From contig NZ_JADBGB010000004.1 in NCBI RefSeq assembly GCF_015220045.1, forward strand, positions 73,941 to 137,940: a stretch of DNA of 64,000 nt, given 5' to 3'. The DNA is from Marivivens aquimaris (GTDB lineage Bacteria; Pseudomonadota; Alphaproteobacteria; Rhodobacterales; Rhodobacteraceae). A model generated the notes under the pieces. It was given only the letters and a program-made list of their open reading frames with translations, was not told where the DNA came from and made no database searches. The stretch's first letter is position 1. Every line of letters starts with the position of its first letter. Below, one piece after another: positions 36,566 to 45,723 of the stretch. A program made the position numbers and the translations under genes.

Positions 36566-37851
36566 TCATCCTCGGAAGCCTTGCCATCGTCTGCACCATG
36601 CTGCTCCTGGGGGTCAGCGTCTTCGTGGCCTTCGGCGCGGTGCTGATGTTCATCGCGCTGGTCGGCGACCAGTCGATCACCGGCTACCTGCCCACCGGCT
36701 CCACCGGTCTGCGCTCGCTGGTGCTGCTGGCCATCCCGCTCTTCATGATCGCCGGCGGCGTGATGGAGCGCGGCCGCATCGCCGCGCCGCTGGTCTCCAT
36801 CGCCGAAATGTTCGTGGGCCACCTGAAAGGTGGGCTGAGCGCGGCGGCGGTGCTGGCCTGCGGCGTCTTCGGCTCGATCGCGGGCAGCGCCAATTCCACC
36901 CTGACCTGCATCGGCGGCATCATGCTGCCGCACCTCAGGCGCGCCCGCTATCCCGAGGGCCAATCCGCCGCGCTGCTGGTGGCCGCCAGCCCGCTCGGCC
37001 TGCTGATCCCGCCCAGCACCAACCACATCCTCTACGGCTGGGTGGCGCAGCAGCACGTGCTGAAGTGCTTCCTCTCGACGGTGATCCCGGCGCTGGTGCT
37101 GATCACCCTCTTGATCGTCACCAACGCGGTGATGCTGCGCAAGCATCGCGACATCATTTTGACCGAGCGTCCCTCCCCCTTCCTGCCCGCCCTCGGACGG
37201 CGCGCGCGCCTCGCAGGGCCCGCGCTTATGATGCCGATCATCATCCTGGGCGGCATCTACGGCGGCATCATGACGCCGACCGAGGCGGCGGGCATCGCCG
37301 TGGTCTACGCGGTGCCGGTGGCGATCTACTACTACCGCGGGCTGACCTGGAAAGGCCTCGCCGAGACCATCCAGAAGTCCGGCATCACCATCGGGGTGGT
37401 GATGATCATGATCTTCATGGTGTTGATCGTGTCGGACAACCTGATCGCCCAGGGCGCGCCGCAGGTCGCCAAGCAGCTGGTCTATGCGGTCTCCGACGAT
37501 CCGGTCATTGTGCTCCTGATGATCAACGTCGTGATGATCCTGATCGGCATGCTGATGGACGACATTTCCGGGCTGCTGCTCTCGACACCGATCCTTCTGC
37601 CCATCGCGCAGAGCGTCGGCATGGACCCGATCCATTTTGCCGCCGTGATCGGCGTCAACCTCGGCATGGCCAACATCACCCCGCCGACCGCGCCGCTGCT
37701 CTACCTCGGCGCGCAAGTGTCGGAAACGCCGGTGGCGCGGATGCTCTGGCCGACGCTGGTGTTCATCCTCTTCGCCTGGCTGCCGGTGCTGATGCTGACC
37801 ACCTTTGTGCCCGCGGTGGCGCTCTGGCTGCCCGAGCTTCTGCTGGGCTGA
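36562..37851 (+). CDS. TRAP transporter large permease, DctM type
   Basis: Twelve-helix transport subunit, 429 residues, normal length. Typical motifs are AIPLFMIAGGVMERG, FGSIAGSANSTLTCIGGIMLP, SPLGLLIPPS and GIYGGIMTPTEAAG. It uses a sodium gradient with the DctQ subunit and the DctP protein. The gene is followed by a hairpin and then by the deaminase promoter. Confidence 0.93.
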   Translation: MIILGSLAIVCTMLLLGVSVFVAFGAVLMFIALVGDQSITGYLPTGSTGLRSLVLLAIPLFMIAGGVMERGRIAAPLVSIAEMFVGHLKGGLSAAAVLACGVFGSIAGSANSTLTCIGGIMLPHLRRARYPEGQSAALLVAASPLGLLIPPSTNHILYGWVAQQHVLKCFLSTVIPALVLITLLIVTNAVMLRKHRDIILTERPSPFLPALGRRARLAGPALMMPIIILGGIYGGIMTPTEAAGIAVVYAVPVAIYYYRGLTWKGLAETIQKSGITIGVVMIMIFMVLIVSDNLIAQGAPQVAKQLVYAVSDDPVIVLLMINVVMILIGMLMDDISGLLLSTPILLPIAQSVGMDPIHFAAVIGVNLGMANITPPTAPLLYLGAQVSETPVARMLWPTLVFILFAWLPVLMLTTFVPAVALWLPELLLG

Positions 37852-37880
37852 CCAACACGCCACGAAATCATCGCAAGGCA

Positions 37881-37909
37881 AAGAAGCCGGCGTTCTGCGT
37901 CGGCTTCTT
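37881..37909 (+). terminator. Hairpin after the TRAP operon
   Basis: AAGAAGCCG (37881-37889) pairs with CGGCTTCTT (37901-37909) around an 11-nt loop, 29 bp after the large permease. No T run follows, so efficiency is uncertain. Confidence 0.6.
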
Positions 37910-37971
37910 CGCGTTCGGCCATCTCTTCGGCCCCCAACCCGCAAAATCCTCCGCGCTCCCGCAAAATTAGA

Positions 37972-37990
37972 TTGGATTTTGGATACAAAA
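37972..37990. promoter_or_regulatory. GntR-type operator upstream of the deaminase operon
   Basis: TTGGATTTTGGATA (37972-37985) followed by CAAAA gives the palindrome TTTTG-GATA-CAAAA at 37977-37990. It repeats the motif before the TRAP operon exactly and lies 80 bp before the deaminase start. Confidence 0.75.
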
Positions 37991-38070
37991 GCCTGTATTA
38001 CCCTCGCAGAGACTCGCCCACGCGCCCCACCCCGGCCCCAGGCCCGCCGCGCACCAAGACAGGAGCCCCC

Positions 38071-39030
38071 ATGTCCAGCAATATCTTCACCGGCACCATG
38101 CCCGCCCTGATGACACCCTGCAAAGCCGACCGCACGCCGGACTTCGACGCCCTTGTCCGCAAGGGCAAGGAGATGATCGAGGCCGGCATGTCGGCGGTGG
38201 TCTACTGCGGCTCGATGGGCGACTGGCCACTGCTCACCGACGACGAGCGCAAGACCGGCGTCGCCCGCCTGGTCGAAGCCGGCCTGCCCGTGGTGGTGGG
38301 CACCGGCGCGATCAACTCGAAATCCGCGGTGGCGCTGGCCGCCCATGCGCAGGAGGTGGGCGCCGCCGGCCTGATGGTGATCCCCCGCGTGCTGTCGCGC
38401 GGTACCTCCGCCATCGCGCAGAAGAACCACTTCAAGGCCATTCTTTCCGCCGCCCCGGACGTACCAGCGATCATCTACAACAGCCCGGTCTACGGCTTTG
38501 CCACCCGCGCGGATCTGTTCTTTGCCCTGCGCGCCGAACACCCCAACCTGATCGGCTTCAAGGAATTCGGCGGCAAGGACGACCTGCGTTATGCCGCCGA
38601 GCACATCACCAGCCAGGACGACCAGGTGACGCTGATGGTCGGCGTCGACACCGAGGTCTACCACGGGTTCGTCAACTGCGGCGCCACCGGCTCGATCACC
38701 GGCATCGGCACTGCGCTGCCGAAAGAGGCGCTGCTGCTGGCCGCCCTGTCGCAGAAGGCGGCCCAAGGCCATGCCGAGGCGCGGATGCGCGCGCGCGAGC
38801 TGGAAGAGGCCTTTGGCGTGCTGGCGTCCTTCGACGAGGGCACGGACCTCGTGCTCTATTACAAGTACCTGCTGGTGCTGAACGGTGAAGAGGAATACCG
38901 CCTGCACTTCAACGAGACCGACGAGCTGACCGACGCGCAGCGCAACTACTGCGAACAGCAGTACAGCCTGTTCCGAACCTGGTTCGCAGATTGGTCCAAG
39001 CAAGGCGGGATCATCGCCGAATGCATGTGA
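38071..39030 (+). CDS. 1-pyrroline-4-hydroxy-2-carboxylate deaminase
   Basis: Class-I aldolase-fold lyase of the DapA family, 319 residues. The Schiff-base lysine is Lys164 in IGFKEFGGKDD and the helper Tyr136 is in IIYNSP. It is predicted to turn 1-pyrroline-4-hydroxy-2-carboxylate into 2-oxoglutarate semialdehyde and ammonia. Substrate assignment rests on context: the 4-hydroxyproline epimerase starts 10 nt inside its end and the D-hydroxyproline dehydrogenase follows. CAGGAG lies upstream of the ATG at 38071; longer starts would overlap the operator. Confidence 0.85.
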   Translation: MSSNIFTGTMPALMTPCKADRTPDFDALVRKGKEMIEAGMSAVVYCGSMGDWPLLTDDERKTGVARLVEAGLPVVVGTGAINSKSAVALAAHAQEVGAAGLMVIPRVLSRGTSAIAQKNHFKAILSAAPDVPAIIYNSPVYGFATRADLFFALRAEHPNLIGFKEFGGKDDLRYAAEHITSQDDQVTLMVGVDTEVYHGFVNCGATGSITGIGTALPKEALLLAALSQKAAQGHAEARMRARELEEAFGVLASFDEGTDLVLYYKYLLVLNGEEEYRLHFNETDELTDAQRNYCEQQYSLFRTWFADWSKQGGIIAECM

Positions 39031-39947
39031 TCGACAGCCATACCGGCGGGATGCCGACCCGGGTGATCCTCGACGGCGGTCCCGACCTTGGGGCGGGGCC
39101 GCTGGCTCAGCGCGCCGGGGTGCTGGCTCGGGATCACGCGGCGTTCCGCGATGGCGTGCTGAGGGAACCGCGCGGCCAGGCCGGGATGGTGGCAGCGCTG
39201 CTGGTGCCGCCGCAGGATCCTGAGTGCGTGACCGGGGTGATCTATTTCGATGCCGACGCGGTGCTGGGCATGTGCGGTCATGGCACCATCGGGCTTGCGG
39301 TGACGCTGGCCCGGCTTGGCCGCATGACGCAGGGCCTCCACCGGATCGAGACCCCCGCCGGGGTGGTGACGGTGGAATTGCACGACGCCCATACCGTCTC
39401 GGTCACCAATATCGAGAGCCGCCGCATCCACCACGGTGTCCAGGTCGCGGTGCCGGGACAGGGAGAGATCACCGGTGACATGGCTTATGGCGGCAACTGG
39501 TTCTTCATCACCGACAGCCCGATGCCGGTGACGCCTGCGAACATCCCGGCGCTGACCGAGCTTTCGATCGCGATCCGCGGCGCCTGCCACCATGGGGGCA
39601 TCTCCGGGCCCGAGGGCCAGCCGGTCGATCACGTGATCCTGAGCGGCGACAGCCCGAACCCCGAGGCGCTGCGGCGCAACTTCGTGCTGTGTCCTGACGA
39701 TGAATACGACCGCTCGCCCTGTGGCACCGGCAGTTCGGCCTTCGTCGCCTGCCGCGCCGCATCCGGCGCTCTGGCCGCGGGTGAGGAGATCCTTCTCGAA
39801 AGCGTTATCGGCAGCGCCTATCGCCTGTCGTGTCGCCCCGGCCCCACCGGCGGCGTGATCCCGCGGATCACCGGGCAGGCGCATGTGATGGCCGAAAGCA
39901 GGCTGATCTTCGACGCTGACGATCCCTTCCGTAACGGGATCGTCTGA
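39021..39947 (+). CDS. 4-hydroxyproline 2-epimerase
   Basis: Cofactor-free epimerase of the proline racemase family, 308 residues. Both catalytic cysteines are present: Cys85 in LGMCGHGTIG and Cys234 in DRSPCGTGSSA. With two Cys and this context it should interconvert trans-4-hydroxy-L-proline and cis-4-hydroxy-D-proline, the entry step. Proline racemase activity is a less likely alternative. It overlaps the deaminase gene by 10 nt, so it has no room for its own promoter. Confidence 0.88.
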   Translation: MHVIDSHTGGMPTRVILDGGPDLGAGPLAQRAGVLARDHAAFRDGVLREPRGQAGMVAALLVPPQDPECVTGVIYFDADAVLGMCGHGTIGLAVTLARLGRMTQGLHRIETPAGVVTVELHDAHTVSVTNIESRRIHHGVQVAVPGQGEITGDMAYGGNWFFITDSPMPVTPANIPALTELSIAIRGACHHGGISGPEGQPVDHVILSGDSPNPEALRRNFVLCPDDEYDRSPCGTGSSAFVACRAASGALAAGEEILLESVIGSAYRLSCRPGPTGGVIPRITGQAHVMAESRLIFDADDPFRNGIV

Positions 39948-39999
39948 GGCACTCTTTGCAGGGCACCCCTGCCCGTTCAATCCGTCACGAGGCTCACCC

Positions 40000-41238
40000 A
40001 TGTCGCAGGATATCGTCGTCGTCGGCGCAGGCATCGTCGGCATCAGCAGCGCGCTGGAACTGCGCCGACAGGGCCACCGGGTCCGGGTGCTCGACCGCAA
40101 GGGCGTGGCCGCCGAGACTTCGCAGGGCAATGCCGGGGCCTTTGCGTTTACCGACGTGATGCCGCTGGCGGCGCCGGGGATCCTGCGCAAGGCGCCGAAA
40201 TGGCTGCTCGATCCGCTGGGGCCGCTCACGATCCCGCCGCGCTACGCACTGCAGATCGCCCCCTGGATGCTGCGCTTCTGGCGGGCAAGCTGGCAGGACC
40301 GGCATGACGCCTCGATCCGCGCCCAGGCCGCGCTGATGACACTGGCGCGCGAAGCGCTGGAGCGGCAGATCGCCCAGACCGGCGGTGAGGCGCTGATCCG
40401 GCGCGAGGGACAATTGCAGCTTTATGAGGGCGAGGCCCAGTATCGCGCCGCCCTGCCGGGATGGGATCTGCGCGGCCGTCACGGGATCCGCTATGACCTG
40501 CTGACCCGCCCCGAGGAAATCGCCGAGATCCAGCCGGGTCTCGCCCCGCGATTTACCCATGCAGGCTTTACCCCCGACTGGATAAACACCACCGATCCCA
40601 AGGCCTGGACCGAACACCTCGCCGCCGCTTTCCGACAGGGGGGCGGAGAGATCCTGCGCGCCGAGGTGCGCGACCTGGCGCCGGAGGAGGGCGGTGTCCG
40701 GATCACCCATGCCGAGGGCGAGATCATCGCCGACAGGGTCGTGCTGGCAGCCGGCGCCTGGTCGCATCACCTGGCCAGCCGGCTGGGCGACCGCATTCCG
40801 CTGGAAACCGAACGCGGCTACAACACCACCCTGCCCCCCGGCGCTTTTGACGTCCGCACGCATCTGACCTTTGGCGCGCATGGCTTCGTCGTCACCCGGA
40901 TCAACGGCGGAGTCCGCGTCGGCGGCGCGGTGGAACTGGGCGGGCTGAACCTTCCGCCCAATTACCGGCGGGCCGAGGTGCTGCTGGACAAGGCCGCGCG
41001 CTTCCTGCCTGGGCTGGACACCACGGGCGGCCGCCAGTGGATGGGCTTCCGCCCGTCGTTGCCCGACACGCTGCCGGTGATCGGGGCTTCGCAGCGCGCC
41101 GAACGCGTGATCTACGCCTTTGGCCATGGCCACCTCGGACTGACGCAATCCGCCGCCACCGCCGAGCTGGTGAGCGACCTTGTCGCCCGCCGCGACAGCG
41201 CCCTCCCCCTTGCCCCCTACCGCCCCGACCGGTTCTGA
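40000..41238 (+). CDS. D-hydroxyproline dehydrogenase (DadA-like FAD oxidoreductase)
   Basis: FAD-dependent D-amino-acid dehydrogenase of the DAO fold, 412 residues. The dinucleotide motif GAGIVG is at about residues 8-13, and the C-terminal block WMGFRPSLPDTLPVIG with GHGHLGLTQS is typical of DadA-like enzymes. Predicted to oxidise cis-4-hydroxy-D-proline to 1-pyrroline-4-hydroxy-2-carboxylate, passing electrons to the respiratory chain. It lies 52 bp after the epimerase, with which it is functionally paired. Confidence 0.85.
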   Translation: MSQDIVVVGAGIVGISSALELRRQGHRVRVLDRKGVAAETSQGNAGAFAFTDVMPLAAPGILRKAPKWLLDPLGPLTIPPRYALQIAPWMLRFWRASWQDRHDASIRAQAALMTLAREALERQIAQTGGEALIRREGQLQLYEGEAQYRAALPGWDLRGRHGIRYDLLTRPEEIAEIQPGLAPRFTHAGFTPDWINTTDPKAWTEHLAAAFRQGGGEILRAEVRDLAPEEGGVRITHAEGEIIADRVVLAAGAWSHHLASRLGDRIPLETERGYNTTLPPGAFDVRTHLTFGAHGFVVTRINGGVRVGGAVELGGLNLPPNYRRAEVLLDKAARFLPGLDTTGGRQWMGFRPSLPDTLPVIGASQRAERVIYAFGHGHLGLTQSAATAELVSDLVARRDSALPLAPYRPDRF

Positions 41239-41250
41239 CAGGAGCACCAG

Positions 41251-42276
41251 ATGCGCAGCAGCAAGACGATCCACGTGATTTCCGCCCATGCCGAGGGCGA
41301 GGTGGGCGATGTCATCGTCGGCGGCGTCCTGCCGCCCCCGGGCGAAACCCTCTGGGACCAGCGCCGCTTCATAGCCGAGGACGAGACCCTGCGCCAGTTC
41401 GTGCTGAACGAACCGCGCGGCGGCGTCTTTCGCCACGTCAACCTTTTGGTGCCGCCGAAACACCCCGAGGCCATCGCCGCGTGGATCATCATGGAGCCCG
41501 AGGACACGCCGCCAATGTCCGGGTCCAACTCGATCTGCGTGGCGACCGTGCTGCTCGACGGCGGGCTGGTACCGATGCAGGAGCCGGAGACCCGAATGGT
41601 GCTCGAAGCGCCCGGCGGGCTGGTCCGGGTGCGCGCGGAATGCCATGGTGGCAAGGCGCAGCGGATCTTCGTCGAGAACCTGCCAAGTTTCGCCGACAAG
41701 CTCGCCGTGCCGCTCGAGGTCGAGGGGCTGGGCACGATCACCGTCGACACCGCCTATGGCGGCGACAGTTTCGTCGTGGTCGATGCCGCGGCGCTTGACT
41801 TCGAGATCGTGGAAGCCGAGGCCAAGGAGATCGCCCGCCTTGGTGTGCGGATCACCGATGCCGCGAACGCGCAGCTTGGCTTCAGCCACCCTGAGAACCC
41901 CGAGTGGGATCACATCTCCTTCTGCGCCTTCTGCGGCCCCCTGACGCCGACCGGGACCGGCGTCACCGGCGCATCCGCCGTCGCCATCCAGCCCGGCAAG
42001 GTCGACCGTTCGCCCACCGGCACCGCCGTCTCGGCCCGCATGGCGCTGATGGCCGCGCGGGGCGAATTGCAGACTGGCCAGACCTTCGAGGCCACCTCGA
42101 TCATCGGCTCGCGCTTCACCGGGCGCATCCTCGAGACCACGCAGGTGGGCGGCCGCCCCGCCATCCGACCCGAGATCAGCGGCCGCGGCTGGATCACCGG
42201 CATCCACCAGCACATGCTCGACCCCGACGACCCCTGGCCCGGCGGCTACCGCCTCTCCGACACCTGGGGCGCCTAG
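41251..42276 (+). CDS. trans-3-hydroxy-L-proline dehydratase (proline racemase family)
   Basis: 341 residues of the proline racemase fold. The first catalytic position is Ser90 ([12 protein letters not shown]) and the second Thr256 ([12 protein letters not shown]), so neither catalytic Cys is present. A Thr at the second position is the mark of trans-3-hydroxy-L-proline dehydratases, which yield 1-pyrroline-2-carboxylate. The convergent neighbour is the matching reductase. It starts 12 bp after the dehydrogenase and overlaps the reductase stop by 4 nt tail to tail. Confidence 0.82.
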   Translation: MRSSKTIHVISAHAEGEVGDVIVGGVLPPPGETLWDQRRFIAEDETLRQFVLNEPRGGVFRHVNLLVPPKHPEAIAAWIIMEPEDTPPMSGSNSICVATVLLDGGLVPMQEPETRMVLEAPGGLVRVRAECHGGKAQRIFVENLPSFADKLAVPLEVEGLGTITVDTAYGGDSFVVVDAAALDFEIVEAEAKEIARLGVRITDAANAQLGFSHPENPEWDHISFCAFCGPLTPTGTGVTGASAVAIQPGKVDRSPTGTAVSARMALMAARGELQTGQTFEATSIIGSRFTGRILETTQVGGRPAIRPEISGRGWITGIHQHMLDPDDPWPGGYRLSDTWGA

Positions 42277-43286
42277 GCTCCGGCCAGCACCCGCAGGTCG
42301 TCGTAGAGCGCCTGCGGGATCTCGACATAGCCGCGCGCACGGTTGCGCGCCCGCGCCGCGAACCGGCGCTGCGAGGGCAGCCGCGCCCCCTGGTCGACGA
42401 TATCGGCGAACAGCCGTTCGGCGCGGGCGTCGTTCTCAGCCACGCGCCCGCCGCTGAAATGCACGGGATCGAAGGCGAGGATGATCTCGCCATGATAGGG
42501 TGCGCCGCCGGCCTTGCTGGCGAATGCCATGCTCTCGAGGCTGGTCAGATCGTCGATCAACGGCCCGGCCATCAGCTCGACCATGATCGACAGCGCCGAG
42601 CCCTTGTAGCCGCCGAAGGTCAGCATCGCGCCTTCCATCGCCGCCTCGGGGTCGGTAGTGGGCTTGCCGCCCTTGTCGATCGCCACCCCCTCGGGCAAGG
42701 GCTTGCCGGCGCGCCGGTAAAGCTCGATCTCGCCGCGGGCAAAGCCGCTGGTGGCGAAGTCGAAGGTGAAGGGGTCCTTGCCCGCGCGCGGCCAGGAAAA
42801 GGCGATCGGATTGGTGCCGAGGCTGCCGCGCGTGCCCCCCGCCGGCGCCACCCAGGCGTGGCTCGGCACCATCGCAAGCCCCGCCAGACCGGCGGCGGAC
42901 AGACGCTCGACCTCGGGCCAGAGCGCCGAGAAGTGGAAGCAATTGTTGATTGCCAGCGCGGCGAGGCCATGCGCCTTCGCCTTCTCGATCAAGGCCGGCA
43001 GCGCCTCCTCGAATGCCAGCAGCGACATCCCGCGTTGCGCATCGGCCCGGACGATGGCAGCCTCGCCCGAGGTTACCACCGGCACCGCATGGCCGTCGAT
43101 CTGCCCCGCGCGCATGGTCTCGACGCACATCAGCAGGCGGTAGAGGCCGTGCGACTGGCAATCGTCCAGCTGGCAGGCGGTGATCAGATCGGCAATCGCC
43201 CTGGCATGCGCCGGGCCGTAGCCGGCATGGGTGAGCACCGACAGGCTCAGTTCGGTGACGTTCTGAAGGCTGAGCTGCTTGTTCAT
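42273..43286 (-). CDS. 1-pyrroline-2-carboxylate reductase (malate/L-lactate dehydrogenase family)
   Basis: NAD(P)H-dependent oxidoreductase of the Ldh/DpkA family, 337 residues. Family marks include the [11 protein letters not shown] block with its catalytic His (about residue 47), [10 protein letters not shown] near 114 and [13 protein letters not shown] near 155. With a trans-3-hydroxyproline dehydratase next to it, the reaction is most likely 1-pyrroline-2-carboxylate to L-proline. It is divergent from the GntR gene, with motif sites in between. Confidence 0.85.
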   Translation of the reverse strand: MNKQLSLQNVTELSLSVLTHAGYGPAHARAIADLITACQLDDCQSHGLYRLLMCVETMRAGQIDGHAVPVVTSGEAAIVRADAQRGMSLLAFEEALPALIEKAKAHGLAALAINNCFHFSALWPEVERLSAAGLAGLAMVPSHAWVAPAGGTRGSLGTNPIAFSWPRAGKDPFTFDFATSGFARGEIELYRRAGKPLPEGVAIDKGGKPTTDPEAAMEGAMLTFGGYKGSALSIMVELMAGPLIDDLTSLESMAFASKAGGAPYHGEIILAFDPVHFSGGRVAENDARAERLFADIVDQGARLPSQRRFAARARNRARGYVEIPQALYDDLRVLAGA

Positions 43287-43305
43287 TCCGGTTGCCCCTA
43301 TCTGA

Positions 43306-43419
43306 TCGGATATTGGATACTATAGATCGGATCGGTCCCGCAAACCGCTTTTTTGGCTTCTGACCGCGCGAAGAATGACCTATACCCAAAGCGTTCCGAG
43401 ATTTGCATCCAAAATACAA
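43306..43419. promoter_or_regulatory. Divergent promoter with two GntR-type sites
   Basis: TCGGATATTGGATA lies at 43306-43319, 20 bp before the reductase start. CATCCAAAATACAA at 43406-43419, whose complement is TTGTATTTTGGATG, lies 12 bp before the GntR start and touches its GGAGG. Both match the TTGGATTTTGGATA motif at 34719 and 37972 with two mismatches each. The arrangement implies autoregulation plus control of the reductase. Confidence 0.65.
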
Positions 43420-43431
43420 CGGAGGAGCGAC

Positions 43432-44112
43432 ATGGCAGGTCGGCGCGCGGTCAAGAAAGAGAGTTTGCCCGAGATCATCGCAAACGACCTCCGGCAACGC
43501 ATCCTCAGCGGCGAACTGGCCGAGGGCGAGGCCATCCGCCAGGAGCTGCTCGCGCAGGAATACGAGGTGTCGCGGATGCCGGTGCGCGAGGCGCTCAAAC
43601 GGCTCAGCGCCGAGGGCCTGCTGCATTGGGAAAACAACCGGGGCGGCACGGTGGTCAAACACTCGCTGCCCGAGATCGGCGAGATCTTCGACCTGCGCAT
43701 CCTGATCGAGGTCGACCTCTTCCGCCGCGCCATCCCGCGGATGACCGAAGCCGACTTCGAGACCTGCGCGCGTCTCTTGGCTAAGATGGAGGGCGCCTAC
43801 GAGACCGAGGACGTCAGCCACTGGGGCACCTACAACCACGAATACCATCTGGCGCTCTATGCCGCGGCGGACCGGCACATGTCGCTGGAGTTCCTCGAGC
43901 GGCTCCACCTGCACTCGGACCGCTACGTGCGCATCCACCTGAGTGTGATGAAACAGCGCGAACCGGCGAAACAGGAGCACTGCAAGCTGCTGGAGCTGGC
44001 GCGAGCGGGCGACACCGAAGGCGGCGCGGCCCTGCTGGCACAGCACATCGAACGGACCAAGCGCGAACTGCTGGCGATGATCGAACGGCAAAGGCTTCAG
44101 GGCGGTGAGTGA
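43432..44112 (+). CDS. GntR/FCD-family regulator of the hydroxyproline genes
   Basis: 226-residue regulator: winged helix at residues 8-75 (EVSRMPVREALKRLSAEGLL) and an all-helical FCD domain with the metal-binding pattern Asp...His...His (LRILIEVDLF, YNHEYHLALY, KQEHCKLLE). GGAGG is placed 6 nt before the ATG at 43432. FCD regulators sense small organic acids. The recurrent TTGGATA sites in four promoters nearby make it the prime candidate for the local hydroxyproline regulon. Confidence 0.88.
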   Translation: MAGRRAVKKESLPEIIANDLRQRILSGELAEGEAIRQELLAQEYEVSRMPVREALKRLSAEGLLHWENNRGGTVVKHSLPEIGEIFDLRILIEVDLFRRAIPRMTEADFETCARLLAKMEGAYETEDVSHWGTYNHEYHLALYAAADRHMSLEFLERLHLHSDRYVRIHLSVMKQREPAKQEHCKLLELARAGDTEGGAALLAQHIERTKRELLAMIERQRLQGGE

Positions 44113-44201
44113 CCACGCGCGATGGGGCAGACCTAAAGCGTTTCTGGAAAAACTTAATTTGAGACTCTACCACCTCTTCACAGGTCTCTATGCGTTGAGC
44201 G

Positions 44202-44691
44202 GGCATTGCCAACTTATTTGCACCCGGCTGAATGCGGCCTGCTCCGCGCCCGTCATGCGGTCATCTCGAGTGCGTAGCCGTTCCAAAGATCAAAGGCATC
44301 GGATCGGGCGTGGCGGTACGATGTGGCGGTAAGACGATAGCGGCGGGGACGGAAGAACATGTTGATCTGGTCATGTGCGTTCAGAAATCTCTGAGCCTGT
44401 CCGGGTGACTTGAACCGCCCCATGAGTTTCTCTCGCTTGCGGGTTGGCCGATGGGATCCTTCGATCCGGTTGTTCAAACCCTTGTGCGCCCGATGATCAC
44501 CATTCGCCACGAGGTTGCGGATCGGCCTGATGTAACTGCGCAGCTTGTCGGTGATCACGACCCACGGCGCGCCAAACCGGTCGATCAGCCGCTTCAAGAA
44601 CCGGCTGGCGGCCTTTGCATTACGTTGCTTTTGCACGAGAATGTCGAGCACATTCCCATTCGCGTCGACTGCCCGCCAAAGCCAGAACTTC
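44202..44691 (-). pseudogene. IS6-family transposase remnant
   Basis: The C-terminal two thirds of an IS6-family DDE transposase read cleanly from about 44691 down to the stop at 44253 (KFWLWRAVDANGNVLDILVQ onward, with ITDKLRSY and NNRIEGSHRPTRKREK containing the second Asp and the Glu). The N-terminal helix-turn-helix and the first Asp are missing. The right end of the element is probably GGCATTGCCAAC at 44202. The missing part ends exactly where an IS66-type end begins at 44692, so the second element cut this one. Confidence 0.85.
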
Positions 44692-44776
44692 GTAAGCGCC
44701 GTCTGGACCCCACGTTGCTGCTGATGGCTTTGGCTGAGAGTTGATCTCCATCTCATGATGGGGAGTGCGTTTCGCA

Positions 44777-45187
44777 ATGTGCGCTACAAATTCGTTTCTC
44801 AAATCGCTGGGCGTCGAGATTTACGCGTCGGGCCATCGCCGATGGCCAGATGAGGCAAAGGCGTTGGCTGTCTCGATGACCTTGGAGGCTGGTGCGACGG
44901 TGAATGCCGTGGCGGAGCGGTTTGGCATTCTGCCCAATCAGCTCTCGGCATGGCGACGAGAGGCCAAGCAAGGCAAGCTCGTGCTGCCTGCGACCGAAGT
45001 CGAGGAACCTGTCTTTGCGCCTCTCGTTGTCTGTGAGGTCGCCGAGGAGGAAGCGCGCCCGGAGGTCGCATCGCAGTCGGCCCCGATCAGGATCATTCGA
45101 GGCACTGTCGTGATCGAGTTCGCGCATGACATCCCCGGCGCCCGGATTGCCGAGATCGTCCACGCGCTCGAGACGCATCCATGCTGA
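44777..45187 (+). CDS. tnpA: IS66 accessory protein TnpA
   Basis: 136-residue protein with a helix-turn-helix (about residues 22-60, SMTLEAGATVNAVAERFGILPNQLSAW) as in IS66 OrfA. The ATG at 44777 has GGGGAG about 12 nt upstream. Its stop overlaps the tnpB start region by 7 nt. Confidence 0.85.
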   Translation: MCATNSFLKSLGVEIYASGHRRWPDEAKALAVSMTLEAGATVNAVAERFGILPNQLSAWRREAKQGKLVLPATEVEEPVFAPLVVCEVAEEEARPEVASQSAPIRIIRGTVVIEFAHDIPGARIAEIVHALETHPC

Positions 45188-45534
45188 TGCCCTCGCAAGG
45201 CGTGCGGATCCTGGTGGCGACGAAGCCGGTCGACTTTCGGAAGGGGCACGATGGCCTCGCTGCGTTGGTCCAGTCGACACTGACGGAGGATCCGTTTGCC
45301 GGAACGGTCTTCGTGTTCCGCTCGAAGCGCGCCGACCGGTTGAAGATCCTGTTCTGGGACGGCAGCGGGCTCGTAATGGCCTACAAGCGGCTGGAGGAAA
45401 GCACCTTCACCTGGCCCGCGATCCGCGACGGGGTCATGACTCTGAACCGCGCGCAGTTCGAAGCCCTGTTTGCCGGGCTGGACTGGCGCCGGGTGCGGTC
45501 TCTGGAGGTGCGCAGGCCAGCTGTGGCAGAGTGA
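45181..45534 (+). CDS. tnpB: IS66 accessory protein TnpB
   Basis: 117-residue protein with the IS66 OrfB signature: GVRILVATKPVDFRKGHDGL, then FVFRSKRADRLKILFWDGSGLVM. Full length for the family. It needs TnpC for transposition, and TnpC is broken here. Confidence 0.92.
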   Translation: MLMPSQGVRILVATKPVDFRKGHDGLAALVQSTLTEDPFAGTVFVFRSKRADRLKILFWDGSGLVMAYKRLEESTFTWPAIRDGVMTLNRAQFEALFAGLDWRRVRSLEVRRPAVAE

Positions 45535-45588
45535 CTCGGCCTGCTGAATGAGCGGGTTTCGGCGCCCCGGGCCCGGTATAATCCGCCC

Positions 45589-45693
45589 ATGTCCAACGCC
45601 CCGCCCATCGACCTGTCCGCGATCCCCGAGAGCCAGCGCGCCGCCGTCCTGGCGGTGCTGCAGGAACGTGACGCGCTGTCGCGTTGCCTTTAA
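45589..45693 (+). pseudogene. IS66 TnpC transposase, N-terminal stub
   Basis: Starts like an IS66 transposase (MSNAPPIDLSAIPESQRAAV, then LAVLQERDALS) but after about 31 codons the sequence changes and a TAA ends it at 45693. A full TnpC has about 500 residues. The breakpoint lies near 45683, some 40 bp before the second ISKra4-family element. Confidence 0.88.
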
Positions 45694-45723
45694 ATCCGGC
45701 ACGCGGCGCGTTGAGCGGCGTTT

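Larger units (their letters stand above)
44692..45693. mobile_element. IS66-family element, right part lost
   Basis: It begins with GTAAGCGCC, the usual IS66 terminus, inside the IS6 transposase gene. The tnpA and tnpB accessory genes are complete, but the large transposase gene stops after about 31 family-like codons and the right end is missing. It is therefore immobile unless helped by a full copy. Confidence 0.85.

Noticed and set aside
36502-39003. 833-codon minus-strand open frame opposite the TRAP permease and deaminase genes
   Set aside because: Low-complexity His/Gln/Arg-rich translation, no domain, and it crosses an intergenic region with a terminator and an operator.
45694-45723. 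TATA-like or attachment-site sequence between IS66 and ISKra4 copy 2
   Set aside because: The 30 bases are better explained as the downstream half of the frame split by the IS.
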